Shown: positions 46,833 to 56,398 of the stretch, one piece after another
Layout of the letters: the number at the start of each line of letters is the position of its first letter
Position numbering within the stretch: the first letter of the stretch is position 1
Assembly (NCBI RefSeq): GCF_022557175.1
Contig: NZ_CP092915.1
Span: 1,054,001 to 1,118,000, forward strand
Length of the DNA: 64,000 bases
Direction of reading: 5' to 3'
From: Mycolicibacterium sp. YH-1
Lineage (GTDB): Bacteria; Actinomycetota; Actinomycetes; Mycobacteriales; Mycobacteriaceae
Notes under the pieces: generated by a model
Database searches by the model: none
Told to the model about the DNA's origin: nothing
The model's input: the letters and a program-made list of their open reading frames with translations, nothing else
Position numbers and translations under genes: made by a program

Positions 46833-46889
46833 TGTCTGTTCGGCCACATTCGTTTGCATTGGTAATGGTTGTAGTTTCACAATAGTCGA

Positions 46890-48341
46890 ATGAACATCGA
46901 GTCGATGACGGCACGGCGCAAGGCCATCATCCTGATGTCCTGCTGCCTGAGCCTGCTCATCGTGTCGATGGACGCCACCATCGTGAACGTCGCGATTCCC
47001 GCGATCCGCACCGATCTGCACGCCTCGCCGACCCAGCTGCAGTGGGTCATCGACGTCTACACGCTGGTGTTGGCGTCGCTGCTGATGCTCGCGGGTGCGA
47101 CGGGGGATCGCTTCGGCAGGCGGCGGGTGTTCCAGATCGGCCTGACGGTGTTCGCGCTCGGATCCCTGCTGTGCAGTGTGGCGCCCAGCATCGAGATGCT
47201 TATCGCCGCGCGGTTCGTCCAGGCGATCGGTGGGTCGATGATGAATCCCGTTGCGCTGTCCATCATCTCGCAGATCTTCACCGGGCGCGTTGAGCGGGCG
47301 AGGGCGCTTGGGTTGTGGGGCGCGGTGGTCGGTATCGCGATGGCGCTCGGCCCGACGGTCGGTGGTCTGCTGATCGAACTGGTGAGCTGGCGGGCCGTCT
47401 TCTGGATCAACCTCCCCATCTGTGCGGCGGCCATCGCGCTCACCGCGATCTTCGTGCCAGAGTCCAAGTCCTCGACCATGCGCAATATCGATCCCGTCGG
47501 GCAGCTGCTGGCGGTGATCTTCCTGTTCGGCGTGGTGTTCGCGCTCATCGAAGGCCCCGGTATGGGCTGGACGGACCCCCGGGTGCTGACCATCGCGATC
47601 ACAGCTGTTGCGGCGTTCGTGGCCTTCCTGCGGTATGAGTCGCGGCGCCACGATCCCTTCATCGATCTGCGTTTCTTCCGCAGCATTCCGTTCGCGTCGG
47701 CGACGCTGACGGCGGTCAGCGCCTTCGCCGCGTGGGGGGCGTTCCTGTTCATCATGTCGATCTACCTGCAGGCCGAACGTCATTACTCGGCGATGCAGAC
47801 CGGCCTGATCTATCTGCCGATCGCCATTGGCGCACTTGCATTCTCACCGCTATCGGGCCGGCTGGTGGGACGCTACGGTGCGCGGCCGTCGTTGTTGACC
47901 GCCGGGCTTTTCATCACCGCGGCCTCGGCGATGCTGGTGTTCCTCACGGCGTCCACCCCGATCTGGGCGCTGATGGTGGTGTTCACCGTGTTCGGCATCG
48001 GCTTCTCGATGGTCAATGCGCCGATCACGAACGCCGCCGTCAGCGGCATGCCGACCGAGCGGGCCGGTGCCGCCTCGGCCGTCACGTCGACCAGCCGCCA
48101 GGTCGGGGTGAGCATCGGTGTCGCGCTGTGCGGGTCGGTGACGGGTTCGGCGTTGACGCAGATCGGCTCGGACTTCGCGTCGGCGGTTCGGCCGCTGTGG
48201 TTCGTCTGCGTCGGGCTCGGCGTCGTCATCCTCGCGCTGGGATGGTTCTCGACGTCGCCGCGGGCGCTGCGCTCGGCTGAGCGTCTGGCACCGCTCATCG
48301 CGGGCGAAGCGGACCGGAAGGATGACGTCCGTGTCGCGTGA
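46890..48341 (+). CDS. DHA2-type MFS drug exporter (EmrB/QacA-like)
   Basis: A 483-residue, 14-helix multidrug exporter type. SLLIVSMDATIVNVAIPAIR contains the D1 motif of DHA2 transporters; GATGDRFGRRRVFQIG is motif A, and GALGLWGAVVGIAMALGPTVGG-like sequence (actual ALGLWGAVVGIAMALGPTVG) is motif C. The next gene, a MarR, overlaps by 20 bases and probably controls it. Substrate unknown. Confidence 0.9.
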   Translation: MNIESMTARRKAIILMSCCLSLLIVSMDATIVNVAIPAIRTDLHASPTQLQWVIDVYTLVLASLLMLAGATGDRFGRRRVFQIGLTVFALGSLLCSVAPSIEMLIAARFVQAIGGSMMNPVALSIISQIFTGRVERARALGLWGAVVGIAMALGPTVGGLLIELVSWRAVFWINLPICAAAIALTAIFVPESKSSTMRNIDPVGQLLAVIFLFGVVFALIEGPGMGWTDPRVLTIAITAVAAFVAFLRYESRRHDPFIDLRFFRSIPFASATLTAVSAFAAWGAFLFIMSIYLQAERHYSAMQTGLIYLPIAIGALAFSPLSGRLVGRYGARPSLLTAGLFITAASAMLVFLTASTPIWALMVVFTVFGIGFSMVNAPITNAAVSGMPTERAGAASAVTSTSRQVGVSIGVALCGSVTGSALTQIGSDFASAVRPLWFVCVGLGVVILALGWFSTSPRALRSAERLAPLIAGEADRKDDVRVA

Positions 48342-48750
48342 CCCGTTGGCCGACGAGGTGTGGCGAGACCTTGCCGCCGTGGTGTTCGACAACCGCGACA
48401 ACTGGCGGCGGGCGACGGTCGAGGCCTCCGGGCTGCCGTTCAGCCGTGTCCGTGTGCTTCGCCGCCTTGCGCGAGGGCCGATGTCGCCCAAGCAGATCGC
48501 CGAGGCCGCGACCATGGACGCTCCCGCCACGACGGTCGCCATCAACGACCTCGAGGACCGTGGGCTGGTGATCCGCACACCCGATCCGACGAACCGGCGG
48601 TCCAAGCTCGTCTCGCTCACCGATGCGGGTCGCGACGTCGAGGCCCTCATCACGAGCATCGACGACCCGGCGCCGCCGGTGTTCGACGCGCTGAGTGAGG
48701 ACGAGCTGCGCGCGCTGCGTGACATCCTGGCCAAGCTGCGGGCGTACTAG
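48322..48750 (+). CDS. MarR-family regulator of the adjacent efflux gene
   Basis: A 142-residue winged-helix regulator. LRRLARGPMSPKQIAEAATM, APATTVAINDLEDRGLV (recognition) and RTPDPTNRRSKLVSLTDAGR (wing) define the family. It overlaps the end of the DHA2 exporter gene by 20 bases. The ATG at 48322 is used; a GTG at 48331 is also possible. Ligand unknown. Confidence 0.88.
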   Translation: MTSVSRDPLADEVWRDLAAVVFDNRDNWRRATVEASGLPFSRVRVLRRLARGPMSPKQIAEAATMDAPATTVAINDLEDRGLVIRTPDPTNRRSKLVSLTDAGRDVEALITSIDDPAPPVFDALSEDELRALRDILAKLRAY

Positions 48751-50312
48751 CGGCCCAGGACCGCCATCGCCGCGCTGTGTCCACCGATGCCCGATACCGC
48801 GCCACCGCGGCGGGAGCCCGACCCACACAACATGATTCGATCGTGATGTGTCGCGACGCCCCAGCGACGTGCCGCGGTGTCCAGAGGCTCGTCGTCCTCG
48901 GCGAACGGCCAGGCCAGTGCGCCGTGGAAGATGTTGCCCGCCGTCATGCCTAGTGCGTCCTGCAGGTCGGCGGTGGTCTTGGTCTCGATGCAGGGCCTAC
49001 CGTGCAGGTCGCGCATCACGACGTCGGTGATCGGTTCGGCCAGCACGGAGTTCAGTGATTCCAGCACGGCGTCGGTGAGAGCGTCCCGCACCTGGTCGCC
49101 ATCGCCCGCGGTGATCAGCGCGTGCGGGGTGTGCAGCCCGAACACCGTCAGCGTCTGAGCGCCGGAACGCCGCAGCTCATCGGACAGGATGGTGGGATCG
49201 GTCAGGGAGTGGCAGTAGATCTCGCACGGCAACGGTGCGGGCACCCGTCCCGCGGAGGCCGTGGCGAACGACGAGTCCAGTTGGCGCAGAGTCTCGTTGA
49301 CGTGGAACGTGCCGCCGAACGCCTGCTCGGCCGTGACACTGTCATCGCGTAGGCGGGGGAGACGCCGCAGCATCAGGTTCACCTTCACCTGCGCGCCGGG
49401 TGCCGTCACGGGTGCGGTCTCGCCGAGTAGACCGGCCAGCACCGTGGGGGTGACGCCGGCCAGCACCACCTCGCCGTGCACCCGCTGATCCCCGTCGGCG
49501 GTGCGGTAGCGCACCTCTCCGTCGGGATTGACGGCGAAGACCTCTGCACCGGTGACGATCTCGGCGCCGAAGCTCGATGCCGCCGCGGCCAGCGCATGTG
49601 TGACGGCTCCCATGCCACCGATCGGCACGTCCCAGTCGCCGGTTCCGCCGCCGATCAGGTGGTAGAGGAAGCACACGTTCTGCACCAGCGATGGATCGTC
49701 GGTGCGAGCGAACGTGCCGATGAGGGCGTCGGTCGCCATCACGCCGCGGATGAGGTCGTCATCGACGGCACTGGTGATCGCCGCGCCGATCGGGCGGTCG
49801 ATCATCGCCTCCCATGCCGCGGCGGTGTCGGGGTCGCCGCCGTCGAGGACATGGTGGCGGACCGCCGATCTGGAGCGCAGCGGCTCGGTGAGCGTCGGCC
49901 ACAATCTCCGGGTGACGGTCCCGCATCGGCGATAGAACTCGGCGAAACCCTGCGCGTCGCGCCCGGCGCCGATCGCGTCGAAGTTGCTCACCGCCCCGAC
50001 CAGCAGGCCGGTCTGGCCGCCGTCGGCGGGGTTGGGGGTGTAGGACGAGACGCTGCGCCTGCCCAGCCGGATCCGGGCGCCGAGGTCGTCAATGATGGTT
50101 CGCGGCAACAGGCTGACCAGGTAGGAGTAGCGCGACAGGCGGGCGTCCACGCCGTCGAACGCATAGCTCGACACGGCCGCGCCGCCGACATGGTCGAGGC
50201 GCTCCAGCAGACGCACCCGACGACCCGCGCGGGCCAGGTAGGCGGCCGCGACCAGGCCGTTGTGGCCGCCGCCCACCACGACAGCGTCGAAGCGGTCGTC
50301 CGGTCCCGGCAC
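48747..50312 (-). CDS. FAD-dependent oxidoreductase, phytoene dehydrogenase-like (Rv0897c-like)
   Basis: A 521-residue flavoprotein of the CrtI/MAO-like fold. The FAD motif is DAVVVGGGHNGLVAAAYLARAG, and the C-terminal GSGSRRGGAVSGIGGHSAA is the second FAD element. Length and position match Rv0897c. Substrate unknown; carotenoid genes are not nearby. Its tail overlaps the MarR stop by four bases. Confidence 0.9.
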   Translation of the reverse strand: MPGPDDRFDAVVVGGGHNGLVAAAYLARAGRRVRLLERLDHVGGAAVSSYAFDGVDARLSRYSYLVSLLPRTIIDDLGARIRLGRRSVSSYTPNPADGGQTGLLVGAVSNFDAIGAGRDAQGFAEFYRRCGTVTRRLWPTLTEPLRSRSAVRHHVLDGGDPDTAAAWEAMIDRPIGAAITSAVDDDLIRGVMATDALIGTFARTDDPSLVQNVCFLYHLIGGGTGDWDVPIGGMGAVTHALAAAASSFGAEIVTGAEVFAVNPDGEVRYRTADGDQRVHGEVVLAGVTPTVLAGLLGETAPVTAPGAQVKVNLMLRRLPRLRDDSVTAEQAFGGTFHVNETLRQLDSSFATASAGRVPAPLPCEIYCHSLTDPTILSDELRRSGAQTLTVFGLHTPHALITAGDGDQVRDALTDAVLESLNSVLAEPITDVVMRDLHGRPCIETKTTADLQDALGMTAGNIFHGALAWPFAEDDEPLDTAARRWGVATHHDRIMLCGSGSRRGGAVSGIGGHSAAMAVLGR

Positions 50313-50317
50313 GCTGA

Positions 50318-50566
50318 TCAGCTCAGATAGCCTTCGACCTGGTCACCCGGTCGCCGGTTTGCCTCGTTGGGGTTCTGGCCCGTTTCGCGCAGCGCGCGCC
50401 GCTGGCGCAGCAGGTCCCAGCACTGGTCGAGTTGGACCTCGAGCGACTGCAGGCGGCGTTGTTCCTCGGACTCGCCGATATCGCGACGCTGAAGCTTGGC
50501 TCGCAGGTCCTTCTCCTCGGCGACAAGCTCGTTTACCTGGGCGAGAATGTCGCGGTCTGTGTCCAC
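50318..50566 (-). CDS. DUF2630 small helical protein (Rv0898c-like)
   Basis: An 82-residue charged, helical protein: DILAQVNELVAEEKDLRAKL and RRLQSLEVQLDQCWDLLRQRRA suggest a coiled-coil hairpin. Equivalent to Rv0898c. Function unknown. GTG at 50566 chosen by length. It is divergent from the FKBP gene 31 bases away and lies just upstream of the oxidoreductase gene (5-base gap). Confidence 0.82.
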   Translation of the reverse strand: MDTDRDILAQVNELVAEEKDLRAKLQRRDIGESEEQRRLQSLEVQLDQCWDLLRQRRALRETGQNPNEANRRPGDQVEGYLS

Positions 50567-50597
50567 CAATCCAGTGTGCCCGACTACGGTGATCAAC

Positions 50598-50960
50598 GTG
50601 GCTACCAAACCCGAAATCGAATTTCCCGACGGTCCCGCGCCCGCCGACCTCGTCATCGAGGACATCACCATTGGCGATGGCGCCGAAGCGGTCCCCGGCG
50701 GCAATGTCAACGTGCACTACCTGGGCGTCGAGTACGACACGGGCGAGGAGTTCGACAGCTCCTGGAACCGCGGCGAGTCCATCGAGTTCCCCCTGCGCGG
50801 CCTGATTCAGGGCTGGCAGGACGGCATCCCGGGGATGCGGGTCGGCGGCAGGCGCAAGCTCGTCATCCCGCCCGCTCAGGCATACGGAGCGGCCGGCTCG
50901 GGGCACCGGCTGTCCGGCAAGACACTGATCTTCATCATCGACCTGCTCGACGTCCGCTGA
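50598..50960 (+). CDS. FKBP-type peptidyl-prolyl isomerase
   Basis: A 120-residue single-domain FKBP. NVHYLGVEYDTGEEFDSSW, the ligand loop IEFPLRGLIQGWQDGIPGM and RKLVIPPAQAYGAAGSG are conserved. It has no signal peptide, so it acts in the cytoplasm in protein folding. The GTG at 50598 gives the typical length. It lies 35 bases before arfA. Confidence 0.94.
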   Translation: MATKPEIEFPDGPAPADLVIEDITIGDGAEAVPGGNVNVHYLGVEYDTGEEFDSSWNRGESIEFPLRGLIQGWQDGIPGMRVGGRRKLVIPPAQAYGAAGSGHRLSGKTLIFIIDLLDVR

Positions 50961-50995
50961 TCGGTAGCACCGACCGTCAATGAGGGGAGTGCCCG

Positions 50996-52039
50996 ATGCC
51001 GGGTTCTGACGACGACCGCACCGTGTCCGACTGGCGAACCGAGACGAGGTTCTACCGGCGATCACCCGGCATCGGCTGGTTGCTGGCCCTGTTGGCGGTC
51101 CCGCTGCTGATAGCGCTGATCGGGTGGGGCGGCATCAAGGCGACACAGCAGGCCGACGACCCGATCCTCACGGTGCCAAGCGTCAACCCGTCCGCGACGC
51201 TGACGGCCACGCCGCCTGCACCCGTCGCGAGCGAGCCGGCGGCGCCCTTCGGTCGATTCTCGATCGTCCGCAACCCCACCGGATTCACCCTCGGTGGTCA
51301 GCTGCCCGACGCGACCCAGAAGTCGTCTCTCTTGGAGGCCATGGACCTCGCAATGCCGGGTGCCACCATCGTCGACGAACTCGAGATCGCACCCGGGGTC
51401 AGGTTTCCCGACGTCGCCGCACTGGGCGGGGTGTTCAGCGTGACGCCGAACATCCCCGACTTCAACCTCGCCGTCGACAGCGGCACGCTGACGCTCACGG
51501 GCACGGCGCCGTCCGAGTCGGAGAAGGCCGCGGTTGAATCCGCGGCTGCGGCGGCGTGGCCGGATGTGCGGATCGTCAACAACATCACGGTGCGAGCGGC
51601 CGCCTCGACGGCTTCACCTGCCCAGGCCCCACCTGTTCAGGCGCCACCTGCTGCGCCGGGACCGGGTGCGGCAGGCGCGTGCGCCTCGCTGCAGGCCGAC
51701 GTCACCGGACTCCTGCGGACGCCCATCACCTTCGCCACCGACGGCGCCTCGCTGGTTGGCGACTCTCAGTCGCTGCTGTCGCAGGTGGCGGACCGGCTCA
51801 AGGCCTGCCCCGACGCCAGGATCGCGGTCGTGGGCTACACCGACAACACGGGCAACGACGGCATCAACGTCCCGCTCAGCGGTAACCGCGCCAAATCCGT
51901 TGCGGATGCCCTTGTTTCGGACGGGGTGGCCGCTGACCGGGTCACGTCTCGGGGAGCCGGCGCCGCCAACCCGGTGGCGGGCAATGACACGCCGCAGGGC
52001 CGCGCGCAGAACCGTCGCGTCGAGATCACAGTCAGCTAA
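50996..52039 (+). CDS. arfA: ArfA/OmpATb membrane protein
   Basis: A 347-residue envelope protein, orthologue of Rv0899. One membrane anchor (SPGIGWLLALLAVPLLIALIGWG, about residues 22-44) precedes two BON-type repeats (GQLPDATQKSSLLEAMDLAM and VDSGTLTLTGTAPSESEKAA). The C-terminal OmpA domain begins LRTPITFATDGASL, with VVGYTDNTGNDGIN and NRRVEITVS. OmpA domains bind peptidoglycan. In M. tuberculosis the arf operon is needed for rapid ammonia secretion and acid adaptation. It is followed by arfB and arfC in one operon. Confidence 0.93.
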   Translation: MPGSDDDRTVSDWRTETRFYRRSPGIGWLLALLAVPLLIALIGWGGIKATQQADDPILTVPSVNPSATLTATPPAPVASEPAAPFGRFSIVRNPTGFTLGGQLPDATQKSSLLEAMDLAMPGATIVDELEIAPGVRFPDVAALGGVFSVTPNIPDFNLAVDSGTLTLTGTAPSESEKAAVESAAAAAWPDVRIVNNITVRAAASTASPAQAPPVQAPPAAPGPGAAGACASLQADVTGLLRTPITFATDGASLVGDSQSLLSQVADRLKACPDARIAVVGYTDNTGNDGINVPLSGNRAKSVADALVSDGVAADRVTSRGAGAANPVAGNDTPQGRAQNRRVEITVS

Positions 52040-52050
52040 GGAGATTCGAC

Positions 52051-52203
52051 ATGGACTTCGTCATTGCGTGGTTGTGGTATCTGCTGGCCTTCCTGGTCGG
52101 GTCGCTGTTGGCCTGGCTGCTGGCGACGGTCACGATCAAACGCACCAGTGAGCAGGAGGCACTCGACGACATGCCGGGCTCACGAGAGCTGGGAGCACGC
52201 TGA
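52051..52203 (+). CDS. arfB: ArfB small membrane protein
   Basis: A 50-residue protein starting 11 bases after arfA with AAGGAGATTCGAC as ribosome site. It has one hydrophobic helix ([20 protein letters not shown]) and a polar tail ending in RELGAR. Length and position match Rv0900. Its stop overlaps the arfC start as TGATG. Confidence 0.88.
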   Translation: MDFVIAWLWYLLAFLVGSLLAWLLATVTIKRTSEQEALDDMPGSRELGAR

Positions 52204-52646
52204 TGGGCGCGGCGAACGGCTGGTTGATCGTGCTGGCCGCGGTGCTCGGGTTCGTGCTCACGGCGGCGTTCATGGTGGCCCGGGTCAAGCGTGAGGTGCC
52301 CGTATCCGCCAAGTCCACGTTGGCAGGCGGGGCGGCGGTCGCTGCCAAGCCCACTGCAACGCCCACTGCAACGCCCGCCAAAGCCGCCGCCGCTGCACCC
52401 GAGACGCAGCCCGCGTCCGAACCCGAGCCCTATGGCGCCGGATCCGTGCGGCTGGCGGTGGCGTCGGCCGACGGACCGTCGGGCTACACGGTCAAGGGCA
52501 ACGAGGACTCGATGCTCTATCACTCCTCGGAGAGCCCGAGCTACCGGCAGACCATCGCCGAGGTGTGGTTCCTCGACGTTGAGTCGGCAGAGGCGGCCGG
52601 CTTCAACCGGTGGGACAGCGGCAAGTCTCAGCGCGACAAGAAGTAG
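52203..52646 (+). CDS. arfC: ArfC membrane protein
   Basis: A 147-residue protein with an N-terminal membrane helix ([21 protein letters not shown]), an Ala/Pro-rich spacer and a conserved C-terminal domain ([20 protein letters not shown], then [21 protein letters not shown]). The C-terminal part looks like the family of proteins with the same short domain in M. tuberculosis Rv0901. It ends just before the convergent prrB. Confidence 0.88.
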   Translation: MGAANGWLIVLAAVLGFVLTAAFMVARVKREVPVSAKSTLAGGAAVAAKPTATPTATPAKAAAAAPETQPASEPEPYGAGSVRLAVASADGPSGYTVKGNEDSMLYHSSESPSYRQTIAEVWFLDVESAEAAGFNRWDSGKSQRDKK

Positions 52647-52666
52647 ACGGGTCCAGAGGTAGACAG

Positions 52667-54019
52667 CTAGGACGGTCCGGGGAGACGCAGCAGCAGACGG
52701 GCGCCACCCATCGGGCTCTGCTCCAACGTCGCGGTGCCACCGTGCAGATCGGCCTGCTGCGCGACGAGCGCCAATCCCAGTCCCGAGCCGGAGTGCGACG
52801 CTGTCGACCCCCTGCTGAAGCGGTCGAACACCACCGTGCGTTCCTCCTCGGGAACACCGCATCCGTCGTCGTCGATGGCGATCTCGACGCCGGCTCGCGA
52901 ACTCACCGCCGACAGCTGAACACGTGTTGCCCCACCGTGTTTCACCGCGTTGGCGATGGCATTGTCGACCGCGAGGCGCAGCCCCGCGGGCAGGCCGACG
53001 ATGATGACGGTCGGCGCGGGCACCAGCGACACGTCGAGATCACCGAACACCCGCATCGCGTCGTGTGCTGCGCGGTCGAGCAGCTCGGTGATGTCGACGG
53101 GCACCTGATCGTCGAAGGTCGACAGCTCACCCTGGGCCAGCCGTTCGAGCGCCGACAGCGTGGCCTCGATGCGCGACTGGGTGCGGATGACGTCGTTGAT
53201 GACCTCCTTGCGCTGCTCGTCGGGCATGTCCAACGTGGCCAGCACCTCGAGGTTTGTCCGCATCGCAGTCAGCGGGGTGCGCAACTCGTGCGATGACACC
53301 GCGGCGAAGTCCCTTGCCGACGTCAGCGCGGCCTTGGTGCGGTCCTGTTCCTCCCAGATGCGCTGCACCAACCCGTTGACGGCGTCCGCGATCTCGACGG
53401 CCTCCGTGGCGCCGCGGACCTCGACATCGGGCGCGTCACCGCCCAGGTCGATGGCGCGCGTCTGCTGGGCAAGCCGCTTGAGCGGCCGCACCGCGAATGC
53501 GGCCAGCAGCCAGCCCGCGACGGCGGCGGCGCCGATCGCGAACGAGCAGATCACGATCACCCGGCGGTGCAGGTTGTTGGTGTCGGTGATGGTCGCGTCG
53601 TACGTGGCTCCGACAGCGACCGACATCGCAGGCGCGTCCGGGCCGGGTCCGCGGATCTGCACCGTCCGAACCCGATAGCGCACGCCATTGACGTAGGTGT
53701 CGGCGTACCCGGGTTCCAGATCGGGCAGCACCACGTTCGAGTTGGATGTCACATCACCGTCGTGGCGCACGGTGATGATCGCGTCCTCGTCGTTCGGGGA
53801 GCGCGGAATCTCGTCGAAGCCGCGCGGCAGGAACGGGATCGCGAAGCCGGCGGCCTCGTCGAGGCGGCGGTCCAGGCGTTCCTTGCGGTCGTTGGTGATG
53901 CCGATCCACACGATGGTTCCGACGATGCCGACGACGATCGCGGCCGCGATGGCTGTGGCGAACGCGACGCGAGTCCGCAGTGACGGTGTGCGCCTGAAGA
54001 CTCGCGCGAAGGCGTTCAC
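52667..54019 (-). CDS. prrB: Sensor histidine kinase PrrB
   Basis: A 450-residue membrane sensor kinase. Two membrane helices (VAFATAIAAAIVVGIVGTIVW and VIVICSFAIGAAAVAGWLLA) flank an extracytoplasmic sensor of about 120 residues. A HAMP region (PLKRLAQQTRAIDLGGD) leads to the HisKA helix with the phosphorylated His in VSSHELRTPLTAM, then the HATPase domain with AVDNAIANAVKHGG and GSGLGLALV. Equivalent to Rv0902c. The GTG start lies six bases after the prrA stop. Confidence 0.95.
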   Translation of the reverse strand: MNAFARVFRRTPSLRTRVAFATAIAAAIVVGIVGTIVWIGITNDRKERLDRRLDEAAGFAIPFLPRGFDEIPRSPNDEDAIITVRHDGDVTSNSNVVLPDLEPGYADTYVNGVRYRVRTVQIRGPGPDAPAMSVAVGATYDATITDTNNLHRRVIVICSFAIGAAAVAGWLLAAFAVRPLKRLAQQTRAIDLGGDAPDVEVRGATEAVEIADAVNGLVQRIWEEQDRTKAALTSARDFAAVSSHELRTPLTAMRTNLEVLATLDMPDEQRKEVINDVIRTQSRIEATLSALERLAQGELSTFDDQVPVDITELLDRAAHDAMRVFGDLDVSLVPAPTVIIVGLPAGLRLAVDNAIANAVKHGGATRVQLSAVSSRAGVEIAIDDDGCGVPEEERTVVFDRFSRGSTASHSGSGLGLALVAQQADLHGGTATLEQSPMGGARLLLRLPGPS

Positions 54020-54025
54020 CGCCGG

Positions 54026-54727
54026 TTACTGCTGCCGCAGGACGAATCCCACACCGCGGACGGTGTGCAGCAGGCGAGGTGCGCCACCCGCCTCGAGCTT
54101 GCGGCGCAGGTAGCCGATGAACACGTCGACGACGTTGGTGTCGGCGGCGAAGTCATATCCCCACACCAGTTCCAGGAGCTGCGCGCGCGACAGCACCGCG
54201 GTCTTGTGCTCGGCGAGGACGGCGAGCAGGTCGAACTCCCGCTTGGTCAGGTCGACGTCGGCGCCGTTGACGCGTGCGCGTCGACCCGGGATGTCCACCT
54301 CGAGTGGGCCCACGGCGATGGTCTCCGAGGAGAACGTCGCGGTGGAACCGCGACGGCGCAGCAGCGCCTTGACCCGTGCCACCAGTTCGGCCAGCACGAA
54401 GGGCTTCACCAGGTAGTCGTCGGCGCCGGCCTCCAGGCCGGCCACCCGGTCGTCGACCGAGCTGCGGGCCGAGAGCACACAGACCGGTACGTCGTTGTCC
54501 ATGGCGCGCAGCGCGGTCACCACGCTGACGCCGTCGAGTACCGGCATGTTGATGTCCAGGACTATGGCGTCCGGCCTGGACTCGGTGGCGCTGCGCAGCG
54601 CCTCGGCGCCGTCGACCGCGGTGAACACCTCGAAACCGGACAGGCGGAGCCCGCGTTCCAGCGACGCGAGCACGTCGGGGTCGTCGTCGACCACCAGCAC
54701 TCGCGGGGATGCGCCTCCGGTGTCCAT
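54026..54727 (-). CDS. prrA: Response regulator PrrA
   Basis: A 233-residue OmpR-family regulator. The receiver has the acidic pocket VLVVDDDPD, phospho-Asp in [14 protein letters not shown], and Lys in DYLVKPF. The C-terminal winged helix begins [20 protein letters not shown] and ends [15 protein letters not shown]. Equivalent to Rv0903c (PrrA), required for adaptation in mycobacteria. The ATG at 54727 is chosen over an upstream one at 54814 by family length. Confidence 0.96.
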   Translation of the reverse strand: MDTGGASPRVLVVDDDPDVLASLERGLRLSGFEVFTAVDGAEALRSATESRPDAIVLDINMPVLDGVSVVTALRAMDNDVPVCVLSARSSVDDRVAGLEAGADDYLVKPFVLAELVARVKALLRRRGSTATFSSETIAVGPLEVDIPGRRARVNGADVDLTKREFDLLAVLAEHKTAVLSRAQLLELVWGYDFAADTNVVDVFIGYLRRKLEAGGAPRLLHTVRGVGFVLRQQ

Positions 54728-54849
54728 ACCGCTATCTTGCCCGATGGGGTTCGCAGGATGCGGGAGGCGCGTGACCAGGAGATGAACCGAAGCTGGGAAT
54801 TCGGTGCTTGGCACGCGGGAATGCGCTGCGCGCGCTAGCTTCGTCAGTC

Positions 54850-55839
54850 GTGCAGCCGAACGGCCCCAGTCTCATCGTCGAGCCAGATGACGGCCTCGAC
54901 CCGGTCCGACTTTTCATCTCCTCAGCGCAGCGCTCGCTGCTCATCAAACAGTTCACATTCACCGACGAGACGTTGATCGCGGCCGTTGTCGACCGGAGGC
55001 GCGCGGGTGTCGACGTGCGGGTGATGCTGAACGCCAAGCGATCCGGCGGGGACCGTGCGAATGACGACACCTTCGAGCAGTTCCGCGCCGAGGGCATCGA
55101 CGTCAAGTGGACGAACCCGAAGTTCTACGTCACGCACGAGAAGTCGATCGTCGTCGACGGACAGGCCGCGTTGGTCGCCACGTTCAACCTGTGCCTGAAG
55201 TACTTCACCAGCACCCGCGATTACGGCGTCATCACCCATGACCCGGCGCACGTGGCCCAGATCGTCGAGGTGTTCGACGCCGACTGGAACGAGGCGGACT
55301 GGGTGCCGTCGGCGTGCGATGGGCTGCTGTGGAGCAATGCGAACTCGCGACTGCACATGGCCCAGTTCATCGACACCGCGACGACGCGCCTGGACGTGCA
55401 ACACCCCAAGTACGTCGACGCGGTGATCCTCGACCACATCGCCGCCGCGGCAGGCCGTGGCGTCAAGGTGCACGTGTTGTGCGGCGGGAGGCACGGCATC
55501 AGTGACTGGGACGTGCTCGACACGTTCGCATCACTGCGGACGCTGCGGCGGTTCGGGGTCAAGGTGCACAAGCAGAAGAACCTGCGAGTGCACGCCAAGC
55601 TGTTGATCGCCGACGACGAGCGGGCTCAGGTTGGCTCGATGAACATTGACCGCAGCGCATTCGACCTCCGTCGCGAACTCGGTATCACCATCGCCGATCC
55701 TGCTGTCGTCGCGCGGCTGAAGTCCGTCTTCGAGGAGGACTGGGCGCTGTCGCATCACTACGCGCCGCCCGATCCGCTCGAACCGACGACGCACCACGAG
55801 GACGACTTCCCGCACGATCCCGATCTCGCCCATGAGTGA
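54850..55839 (+). CDS. Phospholipase D-like (HKD) protein
   Basis: A 329-residue PLD-superfamily protein with two HKD motifs: [18 protein letters not shown] and [18 protein letters not shown]. There is no membrane anchor, and the substrate may be a lipid (cardiolipin synthase-like) or nucleic acid. I chose the GTG at 54850; a TTG 14 codons upstream is unlikely. The stop overlaps the next gene. Divergent from prrA. Confidence 0.85.
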   Translation: MQPNGPSLIVEPDDGLDPVRLFISSAQRSLLIKQFTFTDETLIAAVVDRRRAGVDVRVMLNAKRSGGDRANDDTFEQFRAEGIDVKWTNPKFYVTHEKSIVVDGQAALVATFNLCLKYFTSTRDYGVITHDPAHVAQIVEVFDADWNEADWVPSACDGLLWSNANSRLHMAQFIDTATTRLDVQHPKYVDAVILDHIAAAAGRGVKVHVLCGGRHGISDWDVLDTFASLRTLRRFGVKVHKQKNLRVHAKLLIADDERAQVGSMNIDRSAFDLRRELGITIADPAVVARLKSVFEEDWALSHHYAPPDPLEPTTHHEDDFPHDPDLAHE

Positions 55840-56398
55840 GGTGGGACCACCGAAACCCTCGTTGACAGAGATCGCCTGGACGTTCAACCACATCGCGCTG
55901 GCCTCGTTCGGCGGTGGCCTGTCGGCGTGGTCGCGTGAGGTGCTCGTCGTCGAGAAGCACTGGCTCGGCGAGGAGGAATTCCTCTCCGCGATGACGATGT
56001 GCCGCATCCTGCCTGGCGCGAACCAGGTGAACATGGCGGTGTTCGTCGGCACGAAGATGCGCGCTGCGCCCGGCGCGATCGCTGCCGTCGTCGGCCTGTG
56101 CCTGGTGCCGTTGGCGATCGTGCTGTTCCTGTCGTGGCTGTACTTCCGGTTCAAGGAGGTGCCCGCGGTCCAGGGTGTCCTGCACGGGGCGTCGGCCGCG
56201 GCCGTGGCACTGACCGTGGCGATGGTCATCAAGACGGGACAGAAGTGCCTGACCGGTCTGGTGCCGGTGGGTCTGTTCGCGATCGCGTTCGTGCTCAACG
56301 GAGTGCTGCGGTGGCCACTGCTCGGCGTGCTGGCGATCGTCGCACCGCTGGCACTGGTGTGGGCCTGGCCCAGAGACCGAGGCGTGGCCAGAGCGTGA
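55832..56398 (+). CDS. Chromate transporter half, first subunit
   Basis: A 188-residue, six-helix-type chromate transporter half (CHR family). AWTFNHIALASFGGGLSAWSRE and FLSAMTMCRILPGANQVNMAV are characteristic. Full-length ChrA has two such halves fused, here in separate genes. The ATG overlaps the PLD gene by eight bases. Confidence 0.9.
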   Translation: MSEVGPPKPSLTEIAWTFNHIALASFGGGLSAWSREVLVVEKHWLGEEEFLSAMTMCRILPGANQVNMAVFVGTKMRAAPGAIAAVVGLCLVPLAIVLFLSWLYFRFKEVPAVQGVLHGASAAAVALTVAMVIKTGQKCLTGLVPVGLFAIAFVLNGVLRWPLLGVLAIVAPLALVWAWPRDRGVARA